In this document: positions 40,541 through 52,478 of the stretch, piece by piece | How positions within the stretch are numbered: position 1 is the stretch's first letter | Layout of the letters: the number at the start of each line of letters is the position of its first letter | Assembly (NCBI GenBank): GCA_037501455.1 | Contig: CM074855.1 | Span: forward strand, 26,933,001 to 26,997,000 | Reading direction: 5' to 3' | Origin: Lantana camara | Lineage: Eukaryota > Streptophyta > Magnoliopsida > Lamiales > Verbenaceae | DNA length: 64,000 bases | Position numbers and translations under genes: made by a program | The notes under the pieces: model-generated | What the model saw: only the letters and a program-made list of their open reading frames with translations | The model's database searches: none | What the model was told of the DNA's origin: nothing

Positions 40541-42996
40541 TCTATACTATAATATATATGAAGGGTGTGTTTGACCCTAATTGAGAAAATTTTGACTGAA
40601 TAGAATTTTGTGGTTTTTTTGATATTTTTAATTAAAATTAAATATTGTGATTGGTCGATGGATATTAAATTATTATTTATATAACAATTTTAATATTCCT
40701 TAATTTTTTAAAGTTGTCCTTAATTAAAGTATCAATTTATCGTACAATTTATTTGAATGCATAAATTCAGGAAAATATATGTTAATTTAAATTTAAATAC
40801 AACTCATGCATTAATTGCAATACCTAAAATTCAAATAAAATTGTTTACTGGTAGTTTTAAAACAAATATTTCCTTATTCGACAAATTTTTTTATGAGCTA
40901 TTGATATTTATTTATCCTAATCATAGCCTTCAATTAAAATATTATTTCCTTAAAAATCTTTCATAAATTATTTGAAAAAAAGAAAAGAAAATAATATCTA
41001 TGGTCATTCCAACCAGTTGTATTTAATTACATGAATTAAAATTTTAACAAAATTAAAGTACAAAATTTGAACTTTTTTTTTTAGTAGAAAAATTTGAACA
41101 AAATATTATTCTATTGTTTGTTTGAAAAACTACCTCACTTGATTTAAACTTCCATTAATTAGTTAAGAAAATTCTCATTAATTTATTTATTTAAATTGCA
41201 CTATTTATATATATTAGCAACTTTATGTATTTTATGTATGTGTAAATAAAAACTATTAAATTCTATTTTTTTTTAATATTGAATTTTTTTAATTGAATAA
41301 TAGTTTTAAATGAGGTTAATATTGAATGCATTATTTTTTATTTCAAAATATACAATTTTCATAAAAATTATTATAATTATAAATTTAAAGTCAAACCTTT
41401 CAAAAATAAAGTGAGTTAATTAGATTGCTAAAATTACTCGAGCTAATCAATTTAATATCTTTTACCAATGAAAGAATATTATCTACCAAAATAAATTGGA
41501 TGTATATAAAAACCACTTTCCATCTAGCTTTCATCCTCTTCCTCTCTATTCTAGGTCTGTGCAAATTATTTTTTTTCAGGTGAACAAAGGAGTCAAAAAG
41601 TAGATGTTGACACATTTCATTCTATTCTTTTAATTTGTTTTTCGGATTTTTAATTTTATTATTCTTTGTAATCTTTGTTGATTATTATTTTAGTTCATAC
41701 GCTCTTTCAAAAAAATTTGTTTATTTATTATTTGATTATATTTTAATATTGTTAATTTGTTTATTTAAATTGGATTGTTTATTGTGCTTTACATTTGTTT
41801 TGTTGTATTTGTAGAGTTTGTTGACTAATTTTTAATATTCTATTACCATCATTGGTTCTACACTTTTATATTTTATTTGTCATTTTTGTTTATATTTTAT
41901 TGTCATGTTGTTCTAATAGAATTTGCTAATTTGTTGTCAAAAAGTCTGTGGATTAAAATAGATGCGAAAAGTCTATGGATCGACAATTATGCAATTTAAA
42001 GGAGGTGCACCGTACAAGGTGTCTTAATGTTGTACAAAGTATTAGTTTTCATTGTATAGTTTATATTGAGTTGCAGGATATTGATTGCTGGACATAAGTT
42101 TCATAAGCAGGCGAATTTGAGGAATCACGCCTTCATAAATCATAATGAACCTAATAAAGCACCATATATAATAATCCTTATAATCCCAGAGAGGTCAGGC
42201 GCAATGATCCCGTGGACATCCTTAACATTGATGCGAGCTTTGTGTTGCAAACATGATTGTACACCGACATCTACTACTGTCTGGATGGCTGGGCACCTGT
42301 GTACTATAGGTCAACATGCCCAGATACCTTTTCATTAATTATTTATGTAAGCACATTTAGCCTTTTTTTTAAAGTTTCTTTTACATATGTTTTTGTGTTT
42401 ATATTAGAGGATAAAAACATTAATACTACTTTTGATTTTCTTATAATTTATTTCATTTTATATTTTTATATGTTTAACTTTTTTATAATTTTTATTTATT
42501 TTTTAATATATACACAAACATTTTATATTTAACTTATTTTTTATTTTGTTTCTTTTTTTTTCGTATTAATTTTTTAGTTGTTTTAGTATTATTTGTTAAC
42601 TTCTGTATATTATTTGCTTGAAATACTCGGAATTGAAATAATTATGACATATAATTTATTTTTATTATTAACATATATATATATAGTTATATATATAGTT
42701 ATATTTTTATAGAACATGTCACCTCTGTTTTATTTAATTTTAAAAATAATATCAATTAGATAATTTTGTTTGTACACATCATTCTTAATTAGGAACTTAC
42801 AATATTATAAATTTATTTTAATTTTTTTATAAAATTAGCAAACTTAATTTTAATATCAACTTATAAGTTATGATTATCATTTTATTCATTAAAATATTAC
42901 ATTTAAATTCAAATTATTTTTTTTTGAAGTAATTTTTTTGTCTCAAAAAGTAAATTTTATTTTCTTATACCGTGCATAGCACGGGAATTATGCTAG
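40541..42996 (+). mobile_element. Non-autonomous Helitron
   Basis: The 5' end TCTATACTATAATATATATG and the 3' end, hairpin CCGTGC-ATA-GCACGG (about 42970-42984) followed by a short spacer and CTAG (42993-42996), are textbook plant Helitron termini. It sits between host A (40540) and T (42997), the expected AT target. There is no Rep/helicase ORF in 2456 bp, so mobility would depend on an autonomous Helitron. A less AT-rich stretch at about 42060-42350 might be a captured fragment, but I could not identify it. Confidence 0.85.
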
Positions 42997-43154
42997 TGCT
43001 AATATATTTGATATATGGTATATACGATTCCCTTAAAGTTAATTAATCAGGAAAAAAAAAACATAAAAGCGAAATATAGATTTGTAATTAAGTTAAGTGA
43101 ACTCAAATGTATTCATAAAATATCTTTTTAATCATCATTGAGCAATAGTTCATA

Positions 43155-43180
43155 TTAGCATATATCCCGTGTTATGCACG
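43155..43180 (-). other. Probable second Helitron 3' terminus, inverted
   Basis: On the minus strand the sequence reads CGTGCATAACACGGGATATATGCTAA followed by T: a hairpin, then CTAA at the expected distance, in a CTRR-type Helitron end. Its body would extend to the right; no matching 5' end was found before or after the solo LTR at 43443. Confidence 0.45.
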
Positions 43181-43442
43181 ACTTTTATATAAAAATTATA
43201 AAGTGTGAACTATAATATTACGTATTAGTCTTAAATATGGTAAGCTAAGATAACATTAAAAAAGTAGTTTATTTTAGAATAAAAAGTCAGTTTATGTAAA
43301 ATATACGAAATAGAAAATCATCAAATATGTATCCACTTAATCGAAAATAATATATATTACTTTGATATATTTAATTTAAAATTATATATTAATTTGGGTA
43401 TAGTTCATTGTATCAAAACTTGATAAAAAATTATTTTATTAT

Positions 43443-46400
43443 TGTAACGCCCCACTTCTCCGGAATAGGACAAGACAACGTTACGTATGAGTTTTGGAGC
43501 TACACATTTATTTACTAATTTATAATCTCGTATTCTATTGGCCTTAATTATTTTCTGTAGATAATATGCGCTTAATTATCTCGAAGCATGATTTAATTTC
43601 CAAATTACTAGAATTAATTAAATTATGTGCTAAATGTCAATTTAGGGGATCATTTCATAATTTCAACAAAACTAATTTGGACATAATTGCTCTTATTTAA
43701 AATTATAGGGCATTTTATATAATAAGTCTTTTAGGGGGATTATATTGCAATTAAATCAAAATTTAAAGTGCTGGCAAACATTAGGCAACACGTGCAACTC
43801 TCCTCTTTTTCTTTTCATTTTCAATTCTTGCAATTTCCTCATGCATGAAAATATCAGATAAGGGACGAAATCATTTCTCATCCCATCTGCTTCAAGAGCT
43901 GCCCTTTTTCTCATTCCTATACACATCCGATTCCATGCTTTCCTTTCTTACAATTGAAGAACAAGAGAGTTCAGCCCTTAAGTATATACGCAACAGCTCC
44001 ATCGTCACCTTCCTCTTCCCTTTGCTACGTGCGACCTCATAGCGTACGCCACCTCCATCCGTTCTTTTCTTTCTTGAATTCCAGTAGCAACAAGGTAAAA
44101 GCAGCAACAGTAGCTCTCTTTCCTTTCTCCGTCGAACGTGACTGTGATGCTTTAACATACAAGTAGTATTGAAGTAGTCTGATTGTTTGGAATTCTTGCA
44201 AATTATGATGAGATTGAAACATGAGATAGAGTTATATACTTGCTTACAGTAGGACTAGATTGGGAGGTAGATTCCTTGACGAATTCATGACTTTGGTTAG
44301 TTTAAATTCTGAGATGATGAACGAGTTGATGAACTCTGTGATTCTGATAATTTGGAAAGCCTGGACTATTGGATTTTAAGTGTTTATATGCTTAGGAGTG
44401 ATTTAGTCTTGTCTTAGCATGAGTTCTTGGCCTTTTGCTTATGTGACAGCATGACAGCAGAAGTTTCAAATGCAAATTCCGAGTTCATACGATGCCGTTT
44501 TCAAAAACTGTTTTAACTGGAGATTAATAACATATTAAAGTACATATCTGCCAAATTTCGTAATTTTCCGAGCCCGTTTGATACCTCGAAAAAATCCCGA
44601 AAGATGCCGCAGTCCCCTGTTTTTGTCCTGTTTTCTAATCTGAAAGTACAGACTGAGCAGAGGGACTAAACCTTCGAATTTTGCAAAACTGTTTTACAGA
44701 GGAGTACCTATATGTGTTGGGAGTATACCTATTAAGTTTCAGAATTTTCCGACTTCGTTTGATGTGGTAAACAGACCGGTCTTTGAAAGGTGTTGCTGCA
44801 GCCAAGTTGCTGTATTGTTTGAACTTTGACAGCTTATACGCAGAGAATTCCGACGTATATCCGACGTAAATTTTGAACTCATACGACCTCAGTTTTCAAA
44901 ACTTTTTTAACTGGATATTCCTAGTATATTAAGGTTTATGTACGTCAAATTTTATGTTAATCCGAGTCCATTTGATACCCGAGAAAAATTCAAAACGACT
45001 CAGCTATCCCTTGTTTTCTAGTCTGGATTAACAGCTTGAAAAGAGTGATCAAATGTATGAATTTCTCAAAACTGTTTTACAGGGGTACTTATGAATGTAT
45101 CTAGTATATCCCCGTAAACTTTCAGATTAATCCGACTTCATTTGGTAGGGTAACGGTAAACTTTTTGGAAATGTGTTACTGCAGCAATAGTTCTGTTTTT
45201 CGTCATCTTTGCTCTGTAATCTGAATTAATACACAAACATCCAGGGATTGAGACCTATACCATTTGAAAGATCTACATGTCTAGTTTACTAGGAATTTCG
45301 TGGTTTGTTAAAATACTTCCTGAGCAATAAGTTGTGTCCAATTTTCTACAATGTGTGCAGGTGCAGAGTTTCTGCATAAATGTTCCTGCATGAATGTTGC
45401 ATGAACTCTGCTATAATGTTTTCCCTCGCTCATTTCCATGGTTTTTGTAGTACATATTCCAGATTTCCAGCCACATAAATGTTACTTTGCATATGATATG
45501 GCACCATTACATGTTTAATTGAATTACGTGACACGTACATATAAACATGCTCATGCCATTTTATGATTTTTATTACATCTTATCTCATCTCATGACATTG
45601 CAACACATTGCCGAGCATCTATACTTGGTTTTACTAAGTCTAATTGTATTGGTAATCGTCACTTGTCTAGGTGATCCTCCTAAGGACCCGGTGGTCTAGT
45701 TACTTTGTCCTGTCTCTTCCTTTTGTCGACGTTATCCAAGTGAGGCTTATCTTCTTGCTGTAACCAATAACCTAAACCCGTATAGCCTTCATGATTTGAA
45801 TCGTTTACCCGCATGTGAAATGTATATATAGCTATATAACCCTATATTTAGTAAGTACGTGATTGTCTACCGATTTAATGTTATTTGAAGACTAATTTCC
45901 AAGTACTAAATAGGTTATAGATATATTTTCCGGCGTGTGTTCATGCTCTTGAGAAAGACTTTGATAGAAAATGAAAATGGTTTCCACGCATTGCATGATT
46001 CGAGCTCTTGTTATCGATTGATTGAATCCCCAATAGCATGGTTCTATTGGGAAGGGATCCGAGGCAACGTGTACGAGGGAATTCGGGAAGGCATCAGGCC
46101 GATGGTGAACCTTAATCGCGACCTCTACGGGGGCACATGCTATCATTGGAGGTTGGTGATATTGCGTGTCTACTGTGCCGGTACGCCGAAGGAGCATAGT
46201 ACCGAAATGGACTATGACTCGTCTAGACTATTGGACGGTTGGGGTTGATCAACCCTTTCTGTTACCGGGTGTGGTGGATGGTTTATTGTTATTGTTATTG
46301 TTATTGATTGATTGTGAAGTAAAGGTTGGAGAACAGTATTGCTCGGTACCGATTGATCGATTGAAAACCTTAATCCGATATACGTCATGGACTTTGAAAG

Positions 46401-47012
46401 GAAATGATTGTCTTGTTCTTGAAATTGAGACTATATCGGATCGAGGGGTTATGTTTGTCTTGCATTGCATATCTCTCTCTTGCATTGAATATATCTCGTA
46501 TATTGTTACCGCCTCACCAGTCACTCGACTGACCCTCTCCTTCTCTCTTTCTTGTTACCCTATTGGTTGCAGGTTGGAGTCAGCTAGGCGGCGTTCAAGT
46601 CATGTCTTTTGTCATTTTGAGTCCGTCTAGGATTATCTTTTGTCGCTTGTATTTTACCATCCAGCATATATATGTGTATTGTTACCTCTCGTTCCAACTT
46701 TTGATACTTGTGACTAGTGTGCTTAGTGTATTACCTTACTTTAGCCGTGAGCCTTATTTCCGTATTTTGTGATCGAATTGAAAATTGTATGTTTTAAATA
46801 ATGTCGGCTCGTGGTCATTATGTGTTGAAGGATTTAATTCGCTTCCACTATCGCATGCTCTCTGACAACTGTTTGTCTAGTGCCGCCTAGTTAGGTGTGG
46901 TCTTGAGTGTCTACCGTTCGCTAGCGCTTGACATGTATATGGATTGCCCATTTCATATACGTGTTGGGTTCTAGTGCGGGGGATGTGATAGCTCCACGCT
47001 CGGGGCGTCACA
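43443..47012 (+). mobile_element. Solo LTR, 3.57 kb
   Basis: TGTAACGCCCCA to GGGGCGTCACA, with a perfect TSD ATTAT (43438-43442 and 47013-47017). There is no internal region. Donor-like CAAG|GTAAAA lies at 44094/44095, acceptor-like TTGCAG|G at 46572/46573, and helix arms GCTAGGCGGC (46583-46592) and GCCGCCTAGT (46882-46891). It shares layout with the other TGTAACGCC LTRs but lacks the palindrome array. Confidence 0.85.
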
Positions 47013-47053
<41 letters not shown>

Positions 47054-47062
47054 TATTATTAT
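47013..47062 (+). repeat. (ATT)n microsatellite
   Basis: ATT repeats with one interruption directly follow the solo LTR. The TSD ATTAT is part of it, so the LTR element inserted at the edge of this repeat. Confidence 0.85.
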
Positions 47063-47463
47063 GAAGAGTCTATATCACATTTAAATTCATAAAATATAAA
47101 GAGGCCTAACGGATAAGTGAACTCTTCTTAATATCATATGAATTGACTATATGAAAAATAATAACTTAAACCAAATAATAATAAGAGGAAATTACTATTT
47201 TAGTCACGCAAATTACTTACTTTTTAATTTTGGTCCCAACCATTAGGGTTTTCGCAATTTAAGTCCCATATTGTTCCAATTTTTGCAAATGTAGTCCCAA
47301 GCTCCAATTTTTACCAATAGACAATGGTGCACGCCCCGTGATTATCACGTGCACGTTAGTTTAGGATCTGTGAATGAATTCTTACCCCCTTTTAATATCT
47401 TCCAACCCTAATTTTCTTATTTCTCTCATTCCTCTTCAAATTGAGATTAGGGTGCTTTGAAAA

Positions 47464-47670
47464 ATGTCCACAGCCAGCTTCGCCACCACTCAATCGTTTT
47501 GTGGAAGGGAGGCTTGTCTGAGGACCTCGGCAACAAGGGCAAACCCAGGTAGGAGATTTTACAATTGGGCAGATATTGTTGGTGGTTGTGATTTTTTTCT
47601 TTGGCAGGACCAACCCATAGGAAGACGTCCCTCACTTCTCCGTGAATATCTAAGGAAAAATCCTGGCTGA
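47464..47670 (+). pseudogene. GRF-type zinc-finger fragment inside the MULE
   Basis: A 68-aa frame (MSTASFATTQSFCGREACLR) contains TSATRANPGRRFYNW and GGCDFFLWQD, the recognisable core of GRF zinc fingers (CxCG..., NPGRxFxxC, GGCxFFxWxD). Two metal ligands appear lost: Phe before CG, and Trp where Cys is usual after RRFY. GRF fingers bind single-stranded DNA in other proteins, and small GRF proteins are common near plant MULEs. A start context and stop are present, but the altered ligands argue against function. Confidence 0.6.
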
Positions 47671-48194
47671 GGTGGAGAAACTACGCAAAAGAGTGAAAGT
47701 GTTAACCTACGTGGTTCTGATTTTCTGGTGTCGTTTCTTGGTTTGGTAGAATTTTTAGGTGTCAATCTTCTTTTCCAGTTGGTGTAGTTATGTTGTTGTT
47801 TGTTGTTGTTGGTAGGTTGGAATGAATCAATGTAAAAATTTCCATTTTGTATTATGTCCCTTTCTTATCAATCTAATGGTGTTTAGAGGAAATATTCACT
47901 CTGTTTTGCTCTGTATTTTGTAGCCAGTATACTTTAAGCAAATTGAAATTTTCAATCTAAATATTTCAATAACACATTAGGCAATATCTTCAAGTAAAAT
48001 TGGACAACATAAAGTATAATTCATTGATAAAAACATAGGTCCAAAATACTGAATAACATTAGCTTGACAGTAGCTTCTACAATTGATGAAAACATTGTAG
48101 TTTGACAAAAACAATTAAGCAAACACACAGATAATAGTTTGACAAAAAAATAGCATTAAGATGTCATTACAACCAAACAAACAGACAGTAGCTT

Positions 48195-50661
48195 CTACAA
48201 TTTATCCTTTCCCTTGGTCCTACTTTTTTGTGCTTCAATTCTGCTTGCATTTAGTGCAGCCTCCAAGTTAGTGCAGGTGACATACTTCTTCTCATTCCTT
48301 TTGAAAGTCTTCAGGCTTTCTAATGGTGATCTTTTCTGAGTGGTGATTGAAACTGCCACTCTCAGATGATCAGGAGAAAATGGCACCTTCCTTATGTTAA
48401 CTCTTGGTGGAGTAGATACCCGTACCTTCCTTATGATCAACAACCTTTTTAAAGTCACCCTAGTTATCAAACCACTGACCTAAAAAGAACTTGGGATCAT
48501 ATGTATCCTTCACACTAAATTCTGGATATTTTTCAATTTGTTCATCATCAAAATCTTTCTCACTATTAAAGTTTGAAGAATCAGAATTTAAATATGTGTC
48601 ACTATCCTCTTCATTAACAACATTAGGCTCAGATGTACTTCCCCCCCCCCCCCCCCCCCCGTTCAGCCCTTTCATCAACATTAGATGTATTCAAATTGTT
48701 ATTAGGTTCATCACCAACATCCTCTTCACCTAAACTGTAATCACTTTCTGAAAATTCTTCATTCTCAAAACTTTGCACGTCAACATCATCATCAACTTGA
48801 TACAGAGATTCTAAGAAAATTGGAACTTCTCTATCTTCTTCATAACACAAACAAAGATGCAAAATATGATGACCCTCTTTGAATAAAACAAATTCACCAT
48901 TTTCAATCTTATAATACCTTTTAGTCCCTTTATAGCCTAATCCCTCGCACAACTTATCCACATAATCAAACCCTGTAACACCCCGACTTTTCGGCCGTAC
49001 AGGTATGACGTATGTGTTTACCAAATTACGCAAATTAATTATTTATAAGTGATTTATATATTTTATTTTATAATTAAATGTTAAATGTTAAATAATTATA
49101 TCTTTAATTTTATTAATATTAAATTCATATTTAATTCGTTGACTTTGATTTTATTTAAAAGTGAAATTTAATTTTTGTTATTAAATTTGGAATTCTAATT
49201 GAATTTGTGAATGCATTGCATACGGCTGTTTAATTATTACTTTATTTTATTACGTTTAATTGTTTTTTTTTTAATTTTATTTTATAAATTTTTGAATTTT
49301 TTGAATTTAATTGAATTCTTGAATTATATGCGCATGTATGACATGTTTGTGTGTCGTTTCTATATGAGTTGAATTCGGAATTTCGTGGAAATTTAGTATG
49401 TTGTAGATTTATATGTTATGAACATGTCCATATGCTCGTTTCATGTTTTCGATCTTGTTTGGCATGGTAACGAATTTATTTTGAATGTTGGAACCAAATC
49501 GGGGGTTAACGGGCAATTAGCGCACCCTTAGTTCCGTATGTGATATCTTGAGCTCGGGAACTCGGAATCGAATTTCATCAACTTTTCTGGACTCGTATTG
49601 ATGATTCGGGTCTAATGAACCTAGCCTCATATTTTTCTAAGCCTATTTGAACCCCCGAAATTCAACCGAAAAAAGAATCGGCCGTAAAACTGCCACATTT
49701 TACCATTTAAATCATAACTCTTACCATACTTAACCAAATTAACCATGGTTGGACTTTTCGGAAACCTAACTCAACCCTCTATCATCTCCCACTCACCCCA
49801 TACCGAACCACACTCCAACCAAAGAGAAAAAACTCAGCCAATCTTCTGCATTCCAGTTCCATTTTCGCCACTCTACAAAGCTTGAGATTTTTTAGGTCAA
49901 ATCTCTTCCAACCTTCAACCAATTCAAGAGGTGAGTTTAGGATGGTAATATACATTCATTTATCATCATTTTGAGCCATGCATCCCTAATTTTGAGCTAG
50001 TATTGATGGAGTTTTGAGAAGATGAATGAATAGTTAGGTTATATTATGATTTCTTGATCTCATGAATTCCTTGATGATTTTGATGGTTTTAAAGCATGAA
50101 AGTGATCATCTTGACTTCCTTATTGCATTTATGGACACGTATTTGGTGGTAGTTGGAGATTTAATGAGATACCATTAATAAGTATTGGAAGAAAATGGAG
50201 TGAAATGAACTCCCTCACTCCTTGCTCACATTTGTTGACTTAGTAGCAGGTTTGAGAGTTGTTTTGAGGTTGTTTTGTTGCATAATTGTTGCTCCTTTGC
50301 ATCTGATCTTGTTGGCATATGAATGGTGGAAGCTTTGAGTTGTTTATGCTCTATTTTCTTGCCTTGTTTTGCTGTGCATTGCTGCGTTATTTCCTGCTAT
50401 AGAACATCATCGCGGCCGCACAGCTTATGTGTTAACTTTGTGCCGCCGCCGCAGCCATTCCAGTAGCAATTCTGATATTGTGTCGCGGCCGCGCCATGTT
50501 TTGTGAAGTTTGAGGTCGCGGCCGCGCTTGGATTCCATGTTTCATGCATTTCAATTGTTGCTTTTATTCCCTGCTGCGCATGAACTGAGTTGCATTTTAT
50601 TTCCTAATTCTTGTTTTGTGGTGTAGTGTGTGAATGTGTTTGTGTTGTAGTGCATGTGTTT

Positions 50662-50698
<37 letters not shown>

Positions 50699-51090
50699 TG
50701 GTGCATGTGAAGTATGTATATATAACATATATATGTGTTATATATGTATTAATTAAGTGATTTTCGTTATCACTCTGATTTTATATTATGTTGTGTTGGG
50801 ATGGTTTAAGGGTTAGTCCCGCCTAGCGTAGCGTGTGTGTTTGTGTCCCCGTTCGCCGTGATTTAGCACGTGTATGGATTTTTCATTTCATATATGGGTT
50901 GGGTCTCGGTGCGGGGGATGTGGTGCCTCGCGCTCGGGTGCTACAAACCTAATCCTATTAGGTCAACATAGTCGAACTTACTAATCTTCCCCCAAAATAC
51001 TCAGCATTTTTGTTTCCTTCGTCGAAAAATCCTCCATGGTGGATAACAAGTGTGACGGCAGGTTCGTCTGGATCTGTAAACACCAAAAAC
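48195..51090 (-). pseudogene. MULE transposase N-terminal remnant, split by a solo LTR
   Basis: On the minus strand from about 51080: HHGGFFDEGNKNAEYFGG, then (shifted one base) KFDYVDLIGLGFDYVDKLCE across the LTR junction, then YYKIENGEFVLFKEGHH, the PB1-like N-terminal region of plant mudrA-type transposases. Next come an acidic stretch (VDDDVDVQSFENEEFSESDY), a C20 run at 48641-48660 that shifts the frame, and YDPKFFLGQWFDN ending in a stop at about 48462. Downstream are only decayed frames to about 48195. The DDE catalytic region and the SWIM finger are absent. The LTR insertion (TSD AACCC/AACCT) lies in the YVDKLCEGLGYKG region. Confidence 0.75.
48974..50945 (+). mobile_element. Solo LTR inside the MULE
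   Basis: 1972 bp, TGTAACACCCCG to GGGTGCTACA, flanked by AACCC (48969-48973) and AACCT (50946-50950). Donor-like AAGAG|GTGAGT lies at 49930/49931, three CGCGGCCGC(G) palindromes at 50411-50526 and a (TA)n run at about 50670-50698. The 3' helix arm CCCGCCTAGC is at 50818-50827, but the acceptor region and the 5' arm are missing, which suggests an internal deletion. Confidence 0.85.
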
Positions 51091-51734
51091 CTATGTTAGG
51101 GTTTTGTAACAAAGCTTGCTATTAAAAAAAATCTAAAGCAATAGGGACCACATCTTCAACAGTACCATGCAACAAGACAAACACCACGTGAAAAAACCTC
51201 ACTTTACCCAACATACATGATAAAATATCCCATTACAACTTTAACCATGGTGAAAAAACGCATCAAAAATTAAAGCACTTACGGTAATAAGGTACTGGGT
51301 TGGAGTTCTTTGTTGGGTCTCGCAATGTCATCTCTTCTTCCAACACTGAAGTTAGAATTTCAGGAATCGTTCACAGAGCACTTTGTACAATGGTTGGAAT
51401 TGAGAGAGATTGAAAGAGGAACTTGTGTTAACTACAAGTCTGTACAAGCTTTAGGGCAAGTGGAATGAGTTTAGGGATTTTGGGTATAGTGAAATTGGGG
51501 GTAAGAATTCGTTCACAGACCCTAAACTAACATGCACGTGATAATCACAAGCGTGCACCTTTATCTATTGACGAAAATTGGAGCTTGGGACTACATTTGC
51601 AAAAATTAGAACAATATAGGACTTAAATTACGAAAAGACTAATGGTTGGGACAAAAATTAAAAAATGGGTAATTTACGGGACTAAAATAGCAATTTCCTC
51701 TAATAATAATAAGTAAATAATCAATTTATGTAAA

Positions 51735-52466
51735 TTTTTTTTTCTTAACAACTGGCCACACTACGACGACTCCGACTGGACTAAACTAGTAACAAAAAAC
51801 GGAATATCAGAAAAAACAACACATGCCGACGCCGCATTACAAGCAAGTTTGTGGGCCACGACATTGGCGCCACATTTAATGAAAGAAAAACGGACATCCA
51901 TGAAGCAAGCACAAGTGAGCTTGATATCAGCAAAAATGTTTCCAATGTCCGAGAGATTCTCACTATGATCAAGAAGACCATTAATAACATTCAAGCAGTT
52001 TCCCTCGATGATCAATTTCTACCAACCGAAATCACGTCCCAAACAAGCCGTCGACAATGTAGCTCGAGCCTCAGCCACCAACAAGTCTATAGTATGATTC
52101 CGAACATCAGTCTCCCAACCTACAACTGTCGGACGAGTCTCGGGCCACAACTCCAATGCCAATCGAGTGAGTATCCTTGAAAACGGCCATCAAAATTTAG
52201 TTTAATCCACCCATTTTCTGGTTTCCTCCACCCTGAAACATCGGAGTCGGCATTAGTTATCAAGGCTTTATCATCAATCGCCTCATAATAATCCAAATTA
52301 TGAATAGCCCAATTAATGACTTCATGAGGTTGTCTAATTTGTCCCTCAATCCTTCTCGCATTGCGGTTACTCCTCACCGCCCAAAGAATAACAGCGGCCT
52401 TACCGCCTGTCCCCGAATCCACCTTCTCGAGTAAGTTCACAATTCCACTACCAAACTGAACAGCTA
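51735..52466 (-). pseudogene. 3' end of a second LINE (ORF2 RNase H region)
   Basis: The minus strand reads AVILWAVRSNRNARRIEGQI, WRKPENGWIKLNFDGRF, EGNCLNVINGLLDHSENL and GANVVAHKLACNAA, the linker and RNase H-like domain at the C-terminus of plant L1 ORF2. The frame shifts between 52120 and 52015. An A-rich tail (T-run at about 51737-51746 on plus) follows the stop at 51761. The upstream part is cut off by the LTR starting at 52467 and should lie beyond the window's right end. Confidence 0.75.
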
Positions 52467-52478
52467 TGTGACGCCCCG

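Larger units (their letters stand above)
47185..51700. mobile_element. Mutator-like element (MULE) with ~200-bp terminal inverted repeats
   Basis: The left end GAGGAAATTACTATTTTAGT and the reverse complement of the right end GAGGAAATTGCTATTTTAGT start inverted repeats of about 200 bp (47185-~47395 and ~51495-51700). The 9-bp TSD TAATAATAA is perfect (47176-47184 and 51701-51709). Inside are a GRF-type zinc-finger fragment (plus) and a transposase N-terminal remnant (minus), the latter split by a solo LTR. The catalytic transposase region is missing, so it is non-autonomous. Confidence 0.9.

Noticed and set aside
42257..42532. 91-aa frame inside the Helitron
   Set aside because: Its first third is the less AT-rich segment, but the rest is low-complexity Phe/Ile/Tyr from AT-rich DNA; no family resemblance.
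45892..46630. Overlapping frames of 90-154 aa in the 3.57-kb LTR
   Set aside because: They sit in the LTR in several frames on both strands, with no conserved domain.
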